A stretch of DNA of 64,000 nucleotides from Diphasiastrum complanatum (Eukaryota > Streptophyta > Lycopodiopsida > Lycopodiales > Lycopodiaceae), in assembly GCA_029204225.1 (NCBI GenBank), contig CM055111.1, positions 10,560,785 to 10,624,784 on the forward strand. The letters are read 5' to 3'. Positions 22,712 to 33,687 of the stretch are shown here, one piece after another. The position numbers were made by a program, and so were the translations under genes. Every line of letters starts with the position of its first letter. Positions within the stretch are counted from its first letter, which is position 1. The notes beneath the pieces are model-generated. The model saw only the letters and a program-made list of their open reading frames with translations, did no database searches and was not told the DNA's origin.

Positions 22712-23235
22712 ATGTTGATAAGGTTGGATTTAGAACTTACTTCTATTGGCTAGTTGAGATACATTGTATCTAGTCATGAAAATCTAGGTTGTTGGTGAAG
22801 TATCTAGAGACTACTATTTTAGGGCAACTTTGGGCAAGTGGCCAAATGACACATTTGCCGTTATAAATAGTTGTACCAGCATGGAGAATGTATTCAAGAG
22901 TTCTCTGTTTACTTGGAGAACATTCATCTTCAATGTTATTGTCTTCTTCTAGCTCTTCTCCTCTTGATATCTTGATTTCTAATGTGTAGAATGCTAATTT
23001 TTTTTCTTATTCTTGAGTTCACACGTGTGAAGGCTAATGTACTACTATTGTTGTATAGACAGGGACAATACTATATTGGATCTTAGTGATTATAATGAAT
23101 TTTTTTAATGTATTTCCATGTTCTAGCATGTTGAATGCATGATTTTCTACATTGTTGATTAACTAGATGTGCAACCAAATTTACCTCTAGATCTAATTGA
23201 TCCATTACGCATGTTTTGGATCTCATTTTTTCACA
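22712..23235 (+). repeat. probable LTR (5' LTR of a tRNA-iMet-primed element)
   Basis: The right edge is firm: TTTTTTCACA is followed at once by the primer-binding site TGGTATCAGCGC. A TATA-like GTTATAAATAG lies at about 22860 and is followed by a C/T-rich leader, as in plant LTRs. The left edge TGTTGATAAG is a guess. No second copy was found in the window. Confidence 0.55.
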
Positions 23236-23249
23236 TGGTATCAGCGCTG
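23236..23249 (+). other. primer-binding site, initiator tRNA-Met type
   Basis: TGGTATCAGCGCTG closely resembles TGGTATCAGAGC, which is complementary to the 3' end of plant initiator tRNA-Met and is used by most copia and many gypsy elements. Confidence 0.7.
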
Positions 23250-24756
23250 ATTTTAGGCTAAATTTGGAGGGTTTTCCAAATCTAGTGGAGTATTTGAGAG
23301 CACCATCAATTCTATGTAGAGTTGAATTGGTTTCTATCTCAAATCAAGCATTTTCAAATGTAGAAAGTGGATCTTTGTGATCTTATTTTCATTTTAGGCC
23401 AAATCACTTGTGGTAGGCCGAATTTACAATCTACTTGAATTTGGAGACAAAAATTGCACATGGTAGTGGAAGGTGCATTGTATTAGAATTGATATCAAGT
23501 TTCTAGCTTTTGCATATAGTTTATGATTTATTCGTTGTATGTCCGATGAGTCACAAAATGGCATCAATATGAAGTGGTGGAATGGAAAACTTTACAAGAA
23601 AAATCTGGCATGCAACCGAGGGCTTGGCCCTGATCATTTATCCAAGCATAGTAATCTAGAGGCAAGAGATAATGGCCCACTCCATACATGAGATCCCATT
23701 TATTCATTATCGTATTGTATATCTTGAATCTCGACTTCTAAGTCCTTAATGTTGATTCGTAAATACATGTTCTCAATGTTGACTCTTGAGTGCTTTTGGT
23801 ATCGATTCGACCTAGTTCAAGGTTCAACCTGCTGAATTGTGAAACATTTGAACACCTTAGCATTTTTGTCTTGGAGTGTACGTCCTCTAGTATCATATCT
23901 AGTATCCCCCTAGGAATGTCAAAGATGAAGAATGCTACAAAAAGGTATCGTTGTATCCCTCCTTGCATATGCAAGTTGGCATATAATTCTAATACTCATA
24001 GCAATTAACTAGCTTGTCAACACCTAACATTAAGAGCAATGAAAAAAGGAGGAGAAGATACCATTGCACGACAATAACAAAATTGATACTGATGAGCCAA
24101 GAAAATAGATTACACAAGATTGAAAGCAAGAAAGCACAAGGATCCAATCCACTAATTGCAAAATATCAAACATGACAATTTTTTCCTATAGTTACACATC
24201 TCGAAAGTATTCTTTAGTACTTTCAAAAGGAGCAAGAAGATCATATGATAATGGAAAACCCCCAATAATAGTCAACCTAAGAAAGATAATGTCCCGTTTT
24301 CTACATAGAGATCACTAGTGTTGGTGCAACATATCAAAGAGATATCGATTGAGGGAAGCTCAATATATGGTTCTACATAAAATCCATAAAGAAAATGAGA
24401 AATTTTACAGCAATGTTTGATAGGAGATTGATGAATGGCATACTACAACCTTGAATAAGGAAGAGTTAGCTGATGAGAAAAAGAAATAAATGAAGATCAG
24501 GAATAAAAAGGCAGCGTGAAAAATATTTCCAATAGAGGATGCAGCATGTCTCGTGAAGGTAATTCTTCGGCTAAATCATTTTACTCACATGGTGCACCTC
24601 ATTCAAAATAAAAGAAAGAAAAGAGAAGGTAACTACGACACTCAAATTGGAGACATAACCAATCTAAACTAAAGACAAATAAGTGAAAATGCCAATCCAT
24701 GACATAAATCATAGCATTGTTCAATAGTCACTCAAGAATATAGAATAGACCATAGT
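23250..24756 (+). other. internal region of decayed LTR element, no domains seen
   Basis: It follows the primer-binding site. I find no gag, protease or RT motif. The bases are AT-rich with purine-rich patches near 24.0-24.6 kb. Confidence 0.4.
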
Positions 24757-25345
24757 TGCCCGTTCCAGAACGCGTTCTGTTCCGGAACGATGCCCTTAAA
24801 AAAAATAAAAAAAATCTTGCATTTTTTGAAGCTCAATGTATTAAGAGACTAGCCAAGTTAGGTCTCAGAAAAGATATGAATGATTTATGTCACTCGTTTA
24901 GATATACTGATGACATTTGCTTCATTAATAATCCCAATATTGATGCGTTTATGGATAAGAATCAGATTAGAAAACCAAAAAACCCTTTTTGAATTTATCC
25001 TCTAGAATTTCTTGATATTGAAAAAAAAGTCTTGTGAAGCAAACACCACCAATTTTCTGAACATTTTGATTACTTTTAATCCTGGCATCGGTGTTTATCA
25101 GCTCTCAAAGTTTGATAAAAGAAGAAACTTACATTTTCAATACTTATAGTACATACATCTGGCTTCCAATAGGCCAGTCTACTCCCAGGTTATTTCTGCT
25201 ATGTACTGCTACAACGATCACAATACTTTCAAAAAGAGATAGCTATCCTGCTAGACGCTTTTCAGAAAAATGGTTTTATGAGGGAAAAACTTTGCCTTAT
25301 CATTAACAAACTGCTTTTGACTAATACTTTTCCGGGTTTGTCCTA
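24757..25345 (+). mobile_element. second Penelope-like RT fragment, preceded by a palindrome cluster
   Basis: FRYTDDICF (24897-24923) is a Penelope-type YxDD box. It is followed by NNPNIDAF, then IYPLEFLDIEKK and, after frameshifts, a segment ending FREKLCLIINKLLLTN-like. It differs from the fragment at 9.7 kb (TDDIC versus IDDLF), so it is another subfamily. The left edge has GTTCCAGAACGCGTTCTG and GTTCCGGAAC palindromes and an A-rich run, much like the insertion at 9.1 kb. Confidence 0.6.
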
Positions 25346-25450
25346 TGATCTACCACAATGTATTAAAGGTCTGATGGCGGGCAGTTAGCTATCCCTTACG
25401 AGGAGCTATCTGCCCCCCAAGGGATTCACTAGCTACAAGTTGGTTGCTGG

Positions 25451-25452
<2 letters not shown>

Positions 25453-25486
<34 letters not shown>
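25453..25486. repeat. (CT)17 microsatellite
   Basis: Pure CT tract after GGGG. No LINE 3' box lies beside it. Confidence 0.95.
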
Positions 25487-25488
<2 letters not shown>

Positions 25489-26819
25489 GGACTCTTCTTT
25501 ATCAGAAGTTACCACCCTTGGTCAAGCTATAAACAAACATATGTGATTTGATGGTCCTAGCCTTTGTTGCCAACCCAACCATATATTACACTTTTCAAAA
25601 AGTAATATCCCACCAATTTTGGCTGAAAGGGAGCTTCCACGATACTTTCTACGGAACCACTATATATAACCTCTTTTCAAATGAGTTTTTTCTACTATAC
25701 GGTGAGAAGAAGGTTGGAAGATATGCTCACGATAGAGATTGCGCCCTACCTGGCTTGAAGTCATCTGCTTCTACTTTATGGTATGTGGTTCTGCTCATTT
25801 CATATCATTGCTTTCATCTCTTTGCTACATACAAATGGTATCAAGCTTTCTGGGTGATAAACGTGATGGTATGGATCCGCTGTCCACAACGAGGGTTCAT
25901 ACATATTTTTGTATAGCTTTTTTTCATAAATACTATTCGTTGTCCACCAGCGATGGACAGTGATGAAGCATGCTCAACATTGTAGAAGTTTTTTGAAGAT
26001 ATATGAGTTGCTGCCCAACGATGGACCTGCAACGAATTAACTTGAGTCACGTACTCAAAAAATGGATATATATGGTAAGTTGTCCAGCGATGGACCAGCG
26101 ATGAACCAATGCTTCCTTCCGCATACTTTGTAAGCATGATAATGATAGGTATGCATCACATTTTGTGGATTGAGACAAAAGCTTCTTAATGACCAGCTAT
26201 GAAGCACTTCTTACATTATGAATGGTTGTGTGGATTCAAACTCCATGATCATAGATATGAAAGGATGAAAGTTTGGTTTGATAACTATAGTATACAATAG
26301 GCACTAATATCCTTCAAAGCATAGTATGAATGTTTGGTTGTTCCATAAGTAACAAAAGGTTACATGTATCATGCTATTATACAAAAGATACAACTCAGAT
26401 ACTGGCACGTTCCGATTATGATTAGTATATCTCATGCTTTAACCTGTTTGCTATCATACTTTTGAATGATTGCTATTTCAAAGAGAATACTATTGTGTCT
26501 AAGCACTAACAAATAAAACTTGTGCTCTTTGTAGCATCAAATATTACTACTATCTTCGTTTTCGATTAGGGTCGGTTTCAAACTATAAAGCTATAAGCGT
26601 TTGCACAGGTATGCACATTAAACGTGCTTAGTATTGTTTTCACAATATCTGACAATAACGTTACGAATGGTTCGAGTCTATAGAAGGCAAGAGCACTCAA
26701 GGGACTAACATGGCATCCTCACAAGAAGTCATGCTACGATCATCTAGGTATGAGTTTTCAGAACAGTTTTCAGACTTTGCAAGCACCACCTATGCTCGAA
26801 AGGGAAGGTGTCTCTTTAC
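25487..26819. other. intergenic, short dispersed GATGGAC repeats
   Basis: GTCCA(C/G)CGATGGAC-like words recur four or five times in 25.87-26.11 kb. Otherwise I see nothing recognisable. Confidence 0.4.
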
Positions 26820-26908
26820 AAATATATCGCGAAACGAAATGAAACAACGAAACTAGATGAAAGAGAAGAATTCACGAAAAAGATCAGTCAGGCTCTCTAA
26901 CGAGACGA
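26820..26908 (+). repeat. copia 5'-leader fragment (GAAACGAAA-type)
   Basis: AACTAGATGAAAGAGAAGAA, TTCACGAAAAAGATCAGTCA and AACGAGACGAGA match 38510-38575 in the same orientation. At about 26908 the match ends and antisense copia RT begins, so this is a rearrangement junction. Confidence 0.75.
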
Positions 26909-27690
26909 GATGGTCTTTCTTCTTCAGTTCTCGAACAATTTTCATTTGTCAGGATTGTTCCTGCAAGCATTGGAGTATTCGCTCCTTTGCAATTCAGCAT
27001 CCTGAAATCTTCGAAGATTTTCTGGATATATCTGGAATGATGAAGGTACAATTTACCTCCCTCATAGTCCCTATCAATCTGTAAGCCAAGGTAACACCTG
27101 GCTTCTCCCAGATTTGCAATCTTGAAATGTTTCGAGATATCATTCTTCATTTCAGTAATAAGCTTCTCACTCTTGCAAAGTATCAGAGTGTCGTCCACAT
27201 ACACAACTACAATGATGATCTTCCCATCTATAATTCTCACATAGACATTGGAATCAGCCATTAGTGGCTTGAATCCTAAGGATTTCAGGGCTTGATCTTT
27301 CTTCTTGTACCATTGTCGCGCTGACTGCTTCAGACCATAGATACTCCTATGCATTCTGCATGCATAAGTAGGAACTGAATTCGAGACATAGCCTGGGGGT
27401 TGATCCATGTAGACCTATTGGTCTAGCTCACCATGCAAAAAGGCTGTCTTCTCATCCACAATGTGAATCCTGAGATCATAAGCAGCTATATATGCAAATA
27501 GTAAACGTAGGGACAAATGTTTCATGATAGGAGAGAAGGTCTCAGAATAGTCAATACCATATCTCTGAGAGAATCCCTTCACTACAAGTCTTGCCTTATA
27601 CTTTGAGATATCTCCATTTGGCCCATGCTTTAGCTTGTATACCCATTTGCATTTTAATTTCAAATCTTCATAAGAACTCTCACAGAGCCC
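26909..27690 (-). pseudogene. copia reverse transcriptase fragment, inverted
   Basis: On the minus strand the fragment reads KCKWVYKLK, KARLVVKGFSQRYGIDYSETF, DEKTAFLHGELDQ, then SIYGLKQSARQWYKK, VVYVDDTLIL with the catalytic YVDD, LGEARCYLGLQID and TEEER. It matches, nearly residue by residue, the plus-strand copia RT at 35.9-36.65 kb, so it is a second copy of one family. There is a stop at the two-frame junction (about 27412). Both ends are breakpoints: TEEER joins leader DNA at 26908, and the N-terminal side ends near 27690. Confidence 0.92.
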
Positions 27691-27699
27691 TCTAAAGTT

Positions 27700-28237
27700 C
27701 CATCTCAATGAGACCAGGACACAGTGAAGCTTGCGAGAGTTAGTTCAAACTTTAAGTGTCTATGCGAGAGTTCCCAGTGAAAAAAAGATGGGAGAGTACC
27801 AAAGAACTCTCCCAAACACTAAAATTTTCAGTTCCAATGGTCAAGAATTCTCGCAGAGAATTCTAAAATTCCATCTTAGTGAGACTAGGACACAAAAGAG
27901 TCTGCGAGAGTTAGTTTGATTCTAGTGAGCAGGAAATTGGGTTTAAGTGCTAAAAAATCACTAAAAAGTAAAAATATAGCAAATTTTTCTAGAGAGAACT
28001 CTCGCAGACCATTTCAATCGATCCAGAATGTCAATTTCCTTTTGTGAAGAAGCCTGCGAGAGTTAATACTGAGTATTGGTGAAGATCAAGCCAAATTAGT
28101 GGTTTTGGACCCTCGCAACAGTGAAATTTTCACCTTATGCAAGAGTTAACTCTCGCAGAGATTTTTAGAGTCAGAGATTTAGCTCCTGTGATCCTTGCGA
28201 GAGTTACTTCCCAATGATCTGAGAGATATCAAGGTTT
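27700..28237 (+). repeat. gypsy leader/LTR region with repeated GCGAGAGTT motif
   Basis: The 9-mer GCGAGAGTT, or its complement AACTCTCGC, or one-base variants, occurs about ten times at 30-70 bp spacing (for example near 27735, 27763, 27903, 28050, 28140-28158 and 28197). It continues into the start of the gag frame. The same motif set reappears after pol at 33.3-33.65 kb. Confidence 0.55.
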
Positions 28238-29520
28238 TTGTCTGCAAAACAACTAAAGAACCTTCGCACAACTAACTCTCGCACTAAAGAACCCTCGCAC
28301 AGCCAACCCTCACCCTCGCAAACTAGATCAGTGGTCAGATCCAGCTACTATCAAAATCTTAGGACAATCAGTGCAAGGAGTAAAAAGTTATCAAAGAACA
28401 ACCACCGTACAGACGAATATCCATCCACCCATACTCCTACTCCCTCGATAGCGTCATCATCATCAATTGCTTCCACTCTATCCACAAAACTATTGTTGGA
28501 ACAAATGACAAAATTACACAAACAGCAAACGGAGCAGCTTATGGCGCAGTTTGATCAGAAACTGAAAGCCTTACAAGGAGCTGTATCAGCAACGCCAAAT
28601 CTACTGAAACAAAACCAGCTATAGTATCCCCGATGCGAAAATGTATGGTGTTCAGTATGCACACAAAACCATACAGCGAACGAGTGCCCGGTCCTAAAGC
28701 AAAATCTGAGACTGACCCATTGATTTTGCCATTTGTGCAATGCAACATCGCACGATACGACATTTTGCCCATTTAATTTTCGGATTGTCCAACAGAATAG
28801 GATTCCTTATCAGATTCTTATTCATATCATCAAAGGGCACCAAATGCGGCTCCGAGGTACGATGCACCAAATAATCAATAGCGTATGGCCTTGCCTACAC
28901 CACTAGGGCTAGCCAATCAACAAGTGGCCCACGTAAACTTGACAGCAGCAGACCCAGAGATGCCAGTACCACCTCAACCTGAGCAACAGCAATGGTATGG
29001 GCCGGATGAGCCATATATGGATGCTGCCATAAATGAATATATTGTGGCCTATGCAACTCAAACTCAGCGTCAAGGCGGAAGAAATTACATCTTCTATGGA
29101 TGTGGCGAAGGACACAGAATTGTTGAATGTCCTTACAAGGGACAATATACATCCTTCTGCCGAGAATGCGGTTATGGACATTGCTTCAAGAATTGTCCAT
29201 TGAGACCTAGGACTAGCACACCATTGACCTTCATTGCAATACAACAACGAGCAACAGTTCCAACGGGAATGCCACCGGAAAGACAACATTTCCATGCCTT
29301 TGTGTTAGCCATTACGCGAGCACAAAAGAGGAAGGAAGTGGCTCCCTCACCACCACCATTGGTCACTAATGACCAACCCTCAACTTCAGCACCATATCCG
29401 AATGTGAGGGAAGAAAGGAGACAAAACCAGAAGATACGGCACTGGGTACAGAGAGCACAAACGGAGGAAAAAGATCAAGAAAAGAACAAACCTATGGAAC
29501 CTCCTGCTGCTGACGAATGA
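28238..29520 (+). pseudogene. gypsy gag with CX2CX3HX4C zinc knuckles
   Basis: The first frame (28238-28624) is Ser/Thr/Gln-rich and ends in a Gln-rich helical stretch (LLEQMTKLHKQQTEQLMAQF). After a frameshift, 28885-29520 carries two knuckles. The first is CGEGHRIVEC, with the leading Cys apparently replaced by Phe. The second is CRECGYGHCFKNC. Both have three residues between C and H rather than the usual four. Gag packages the element RNA. Confidence 0.75.
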
Positions 29521-29529
29521 GAACCACGA

Positions 29530-30320
29530 ATGGGCTCACCATTGCACACTGATCAGAACGATCGATTGCATTGTCATGAACCACCTTTCCACATGGTGGA
29601 GCCCGAGGAACCGCGCACTAAAAGGCTCACAAGCCTACTGGCGAGCCATGTTAGTTTACCCCTCGGGGAATTACTACGGATTGCACCACAAGCTAAAAGC
29701 CTTCTGGTTGAATGGGCCAAAGTGGATTCGGAGCCAGTAGCGCCAGAGCCCATATACTGTATGGAAGCTACAACCAGGTGATCCGATGGAGTGATCTACC
29801 CGAAGAAGCTATAGCTACAATGGATGTTGATATTCGCAACCACAAGGCGAATGTCACACCAGTTTTGAAGAAAGACAACAAGAACAAATCCATCGAGATG
29901 ACAAAAAGTGAGAAAAAAAAGGTGTTGGATTCCTTGAAGTCAATCAGGATGAACTCTGATACAACGTTATCCTCTTCTTAGATGACGGAAAAACAAAAGA
30001 TGATCAGTCGGGCTAAGATCAATATGTTGGAGAAATCTCGACAAGCACCAGTCCACGAGATGCCTGAGACCTTCAAGAATTATACCTTGGACGACGTGGT
30101 AATTATGATGCCGCAAGCCCAGCGAGAACCTGATCAAAGTTAGGCACTAGAGAAACAAGTCTTTGAAGGACTTGCGTGAATGCAACCCATGAACCTTGTC
30201 GAGCCAGGTGAAGAAGAAAAGATCGTATATGTGGGAGAGTAGTTAACGCCCTCATTGTTGGTGGAGTACAAGGATTGTTTTGCCTGAAATTACAATGATC
30301 TGAAGGGCATTCCACCAATA
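29530..30320 (+). pseudogene. gypsy protease/linker region, decayed
   Basis: Frames at 29530-29781 and 29712-29981 link gag to RT, with hydrophilic sequence such as TKSEKKKVLDSLKSI. I do not see a clear DTG/DSG protease active site, which may have been lost. Confidence 0.45.
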
Positions 30321-31100
30321 GTGGTCCAACACACCATACCCTTGGTGGATGGAGCTGTTCCCAAGGTGAGTCATTACTACCGCTGCAATCCGAATTACAG
30401 GGAGCTGATCAAGCAGGAATTGCATAAGCTATTAGACGCAAATTTCATTTATGAAATCGAGCACACTGAATGGGTATCGCCGATAGTTATAGTACCCAAG
30501 AAGAATGGAAAAATGCGAATCTATGTGAATATGAAAGCGCTAAACGCAGTCACCAAAAAGGATCATTTTTCTTTGCCCTTTACAGAAAGTGTCCTTGACA
30601 GAGTAGCTAGCGCCGAAGCCTACAGTTTTTTGGATGGCTTTAGCGGTTACAACCAAGTGAAGATAGCACCCCAAGACCAACATAAGACAACATTCGCCAT
30701 GGAATGAGGAACCTATGCCTATAAGGTGATGCCATTCAGACTTTGCAATGCCCCAGGCACTTTCCAGCGAGTGCAGGCCGCATTCAAAGAGTATTTGTAG
30801 AAATTTTTGGAAATTTTCTTGTATGATCTCTGTGTGCATGGACCAGACTCCGAACACTTATCCAATCTGGAGAAGGTGCTACAAAAATGCCACAAATTCC
30901 AGATCTCCTTGAATTCAGAAAAATGTCAATTTTGAGTCACACATGGCTTGATTCTCGGCCATATAGTATCTAGACACGAGATTGCCATAGACCTATCGAA
31001 GATCAGGATCATTGTTGATCTACCACCACTAGGAACGATCCGCGAGGTCTACATCTTTATGGCTCATGCTAACTATTACAGGATCTTCATTCTAGATTTT
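30321..31100 (+). pseudogene. gypsy reverse transcriptase, catalytic box mutated
   Basis: Clear RT landmarks: WVSPIVIVPKKNGKMR, DHFSLPF, YSFLDGFSGYNQVKIAP and KTTFAME. A stop follows, then YAYKVMPFRLCNAPGTFQRV, FLEIFLYDL, SEKCQF and GHIVS. The motif A aspartate (LDGFSGY) is kept, but the FLDD box has become FLYD. Several in-frame stops occur (30705, about 30797, about 30934). Confidence 0.87.
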
Positions 31101-31830
31101 GCGGAGTTAGCACAGCCAATTTACAAGCTCATAATAAATCCACATTGGAATGAGAAAGCCCTAAAGGCTTTTCAAAAACTTAAAGATGCATTGGTTTCAG
31201 CACCAATCCTACGTCCGCCCAATTGGTCCATTGAATTTCATGTGCATACGGATGCATCAAAGTATGCAGTTGGAGCAGTCTTAACCCAGCCAAGAGAACA
31301 CAAAAAGGATTTTTCGATCCGATTTGCAAGCGATAGCTCAGTGATATAGAAATAAATTATTCAATCACAGAGCAGAAAGCATTGGCAATGATATATGCGA
31401 TTAAGAAGTTTCAACACTACCTGATGGCCACACACTTTGTTTTTTATACGGACCATCAACCCTTGCTCTATCTCGTTAACAAAACTTGCAACACAGGGAG
31501 AACCACTCGATGGCTACTTTTGCTGTTAGAGTTTGATTTTCGGATACTAGTTCGCAAGGGAAAACAACACTACACGGCAGATCATGTGTTGTGGATCAAG
31601 CGGAAGGAGGTTGCAACTCAACTTGATGATGAGTTGTCTGATGCTGTCTTATTTTATGTAGACACAGTATCGGAATTGGCTGCCGACATAGTTGAATATC
31701 TAATGAGGGGCCAACCATACAAATCACTACCAAAGGCGGATCAGTGGAAATTGATCTTGAAAGCTAGACCTTATCAGTTGATTGCTGGCCAATTGTACCA
31801 AAGAGGAGCAGATGGGATTCTTCGGTGATG
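31101..31830 (+). pseudogene. gypsy RNase H domain
   Basis: It contains FHVHTDASKYAVGAVLTQ (catalytic D), then after a break KALAMIYAIKKFQHYL, FVFYTDHQPLLYLVNK and WLLLLLEFDFRI, followed by KQHYTADHVL. One frameshift or stop lies near 31347. Confidence 0.85.
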
Positions 31831-32851
31831 TATTCTTTCTCATGAGGCCACCCAAATCATTTCGCTTTCACATGAAGGCATGGGTGGAGGCCATTTTGCA
31901 TCCGACATTACAGTTCGCAAGATCTTACAATCAAGATGCTGGTGGCCAACGATTCATAAGGATATGGAGGAATACCTAAGGAAATGCAATGTGTGTGCCA
32001 AAGGGCAAGGAGACCGACGAGATTGAATTATGACCTTCTGCACCCGGTCTTAGCCCAAGCACCATTTGCAAAGTGGAGATTGAATTACATTGGTCCAATT
32101 CACCCTACAGCAAGAAGTACCCAGGCTCGATACATAATCGTGGCCACCGACTACCTCACCAAGTGGGTCGAAGCCAAGGTAGTAAGAGTAGCTGATGCTA
32201 GAGCCACTGCCAAGTTTCTCTATGAAAATATCATTGTGTGCTTTGGATGTCCAGTGGAGATAGTCAGCGACCGCGGAAGTCATTTAATCAATGAGACCAT
32301 CAAGGTCCTGTTGGAAGAATTCTTCATGATCCATAGAACCAGTACGCCTTATTATCCTCATGGTAATGGGCAAGCAAAATCATCCAATAAGATCTTGTGT
32401 AGCGTGCTCACGAAAATAGTTGAAGCTAGCAGATCAGATTGGGAACACATGTTGCATGCTTCTCTATGGGCATTCAGGACAACATATAAGGGAAGCACCG
32501 ATCACAACGCAATGCCTTGATGAATCCAGATCTCTACAATTACGCCACGAAGCTCTGCATAAGCTCTGTGAAACACGCTTTATAGTTGTGCATGCATTGG
32601 CAGCTGAAAAGGAAAGACGCAAAGCATGGCACGATTGCAGGTTACAAAAGAAAGATCGTCGTTCTAGAGATCTAGTCCTGATGCATAAAACCAAGGCGAT
32701 TAAGGAAAAATTAAAACTCACAGGCGAAGGCCCTTATCGGATCAAAGAAATTCTTAATCATGGAACCGCGAATCTGGAGAAGCTAGATGGGACACCTTTT
32801 GACACACCCATCAATGGTAGCCGATTGCACAAGTACTGGCCATCGCAGTGA
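31680..32851 (+). pseudogene. gypsy integrase, catalytic residues altered
   Basis: The H2C2 finger is recognisable (HEGMGGGHFASD..., CNVCAKG) across frames at 31.83-32.0 kb. The core (31984-32520) has LNYIGPI where family members have a D before the F/YIGPI, VSDRGSH with the second D kept, and NGQAKSSNK where the catalytic E of NGQAES is K. The C-terminal tail (32520-32851) reads LVLMHKTKAIKEKLKL, then GPYRIKEIL, and ends at a stop. Two of three catalytic residues are therefore changed. Confidence 0.85.
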
Positions 32852-32863
32852 GACAGATCTAGG

Positions 32864-33680
32864 TTGGTGGTGGCATGTTACGAAAAGTTATCTGTTCGGC
32901 CATCACAACTAGATCCTGATCAAGCCAGATCAATCTAGATCCATCAAGATTCAGCCAGATCTGGCGAGATAAGAGAAGATCCAACAATATCCAAGAGAGA
33001 TCCAGATCTAGATAGGATAAAGAGGAAAGCAGATCATCAGATTACACCAATAAGGCCCCAATTTGTAGATCAAAGATCTCGATCTCAGTAACCATGGTAA
33101 AATAAGGGCAAAATTCACCAAAAATGATGGATCTGCTACCAAATATCTATTAGAACTTCTGGAGAGTTACTAACAGTTAGATATAACATGGATGTAGCAG
33201 ACTACCAGTTTGCAAAAGTTAAAAATCAAAGAATCTCAAGATCTCATCAAAAAACACTCTAAAGGAGCACTTTTTTCATAATTTTTGAAGATCCCCTGGG
33301 AAATAACTCTTGCAACTTGGACAGTCACTAGATCTAACCCAGATGCATCTATGAAAATCTCTGCGAGAGTTACTGATGAAAAAAATATCATTTTTTAATG
33401 TATGCGAGTGTTCCAAAAAGCAGAATATTCAGAACCTTCGCAGAGCATCAAGATCATCAAATCAACCTTCGTAAGGGGCATAAATGGAATCAGAGCAGTG
33501 AAATTAGCCTGGCTACATGGTTTGATCTTGAAAATACTACCACGGGATCAAGTTGTACGAGCATTCACTTCCTACAAGGATTGAACCCTCGCAGACTGCC
33601 TGAACCCTCGCAGAATCTTCACAGGGCAATCAAATCACCTTCTGAACTCTTGCAGACTTCTCTGAGGTCTTAGAATTTTG
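32864..33680 (+). repeat. post-pol region of gypsy: possible polypurine tract, LTR start, GCGAGAG motifs
   Basis: GGTTGGTGGTGGCA (about 32862-32875) precedes TGTTACGAAAAGTT, a plausible PPT/LTR boundary. From 33.3 to 33.65 kb the GCGAGAGTT/CCCTCGCAG motif recurs at least seven times. I could not align this region convincingly with 27.7-28.2 kb as paired LTRs. Confidence 0.4.
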
Positions 33681-33687
33681 TTACCCG

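Larger units (their letters stand above)
27700..33680 (+). mobile_element. Ty3/gypsy retrotransposon, inactive
   Basis: On the plus strand, in order: motif-rich leader, gag with two zinc knuckles, a protease-region remnant, RT, RNase H, integrase and a post-pol region. The order RT-RH-IN defines Ty3/gypsy. The integrase tail has no chromodomain, so it is not a chromovirus like the element at 2.2-4.2 kb. Stops and frameshifts are scattered, and catalytic residues are altered in both RT and integrase. It sits between two pieces of one copia family, but order of insertion cannot be settled here. Confidence 0.88.

Noticed and set aside
27730-28320. CRISPR-like array of short repeats (GCGAGAGTT)
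   Set aside because: The repeats are only 9 bp, irregularly spaced and in both orientations, in a plant retrotransposon.
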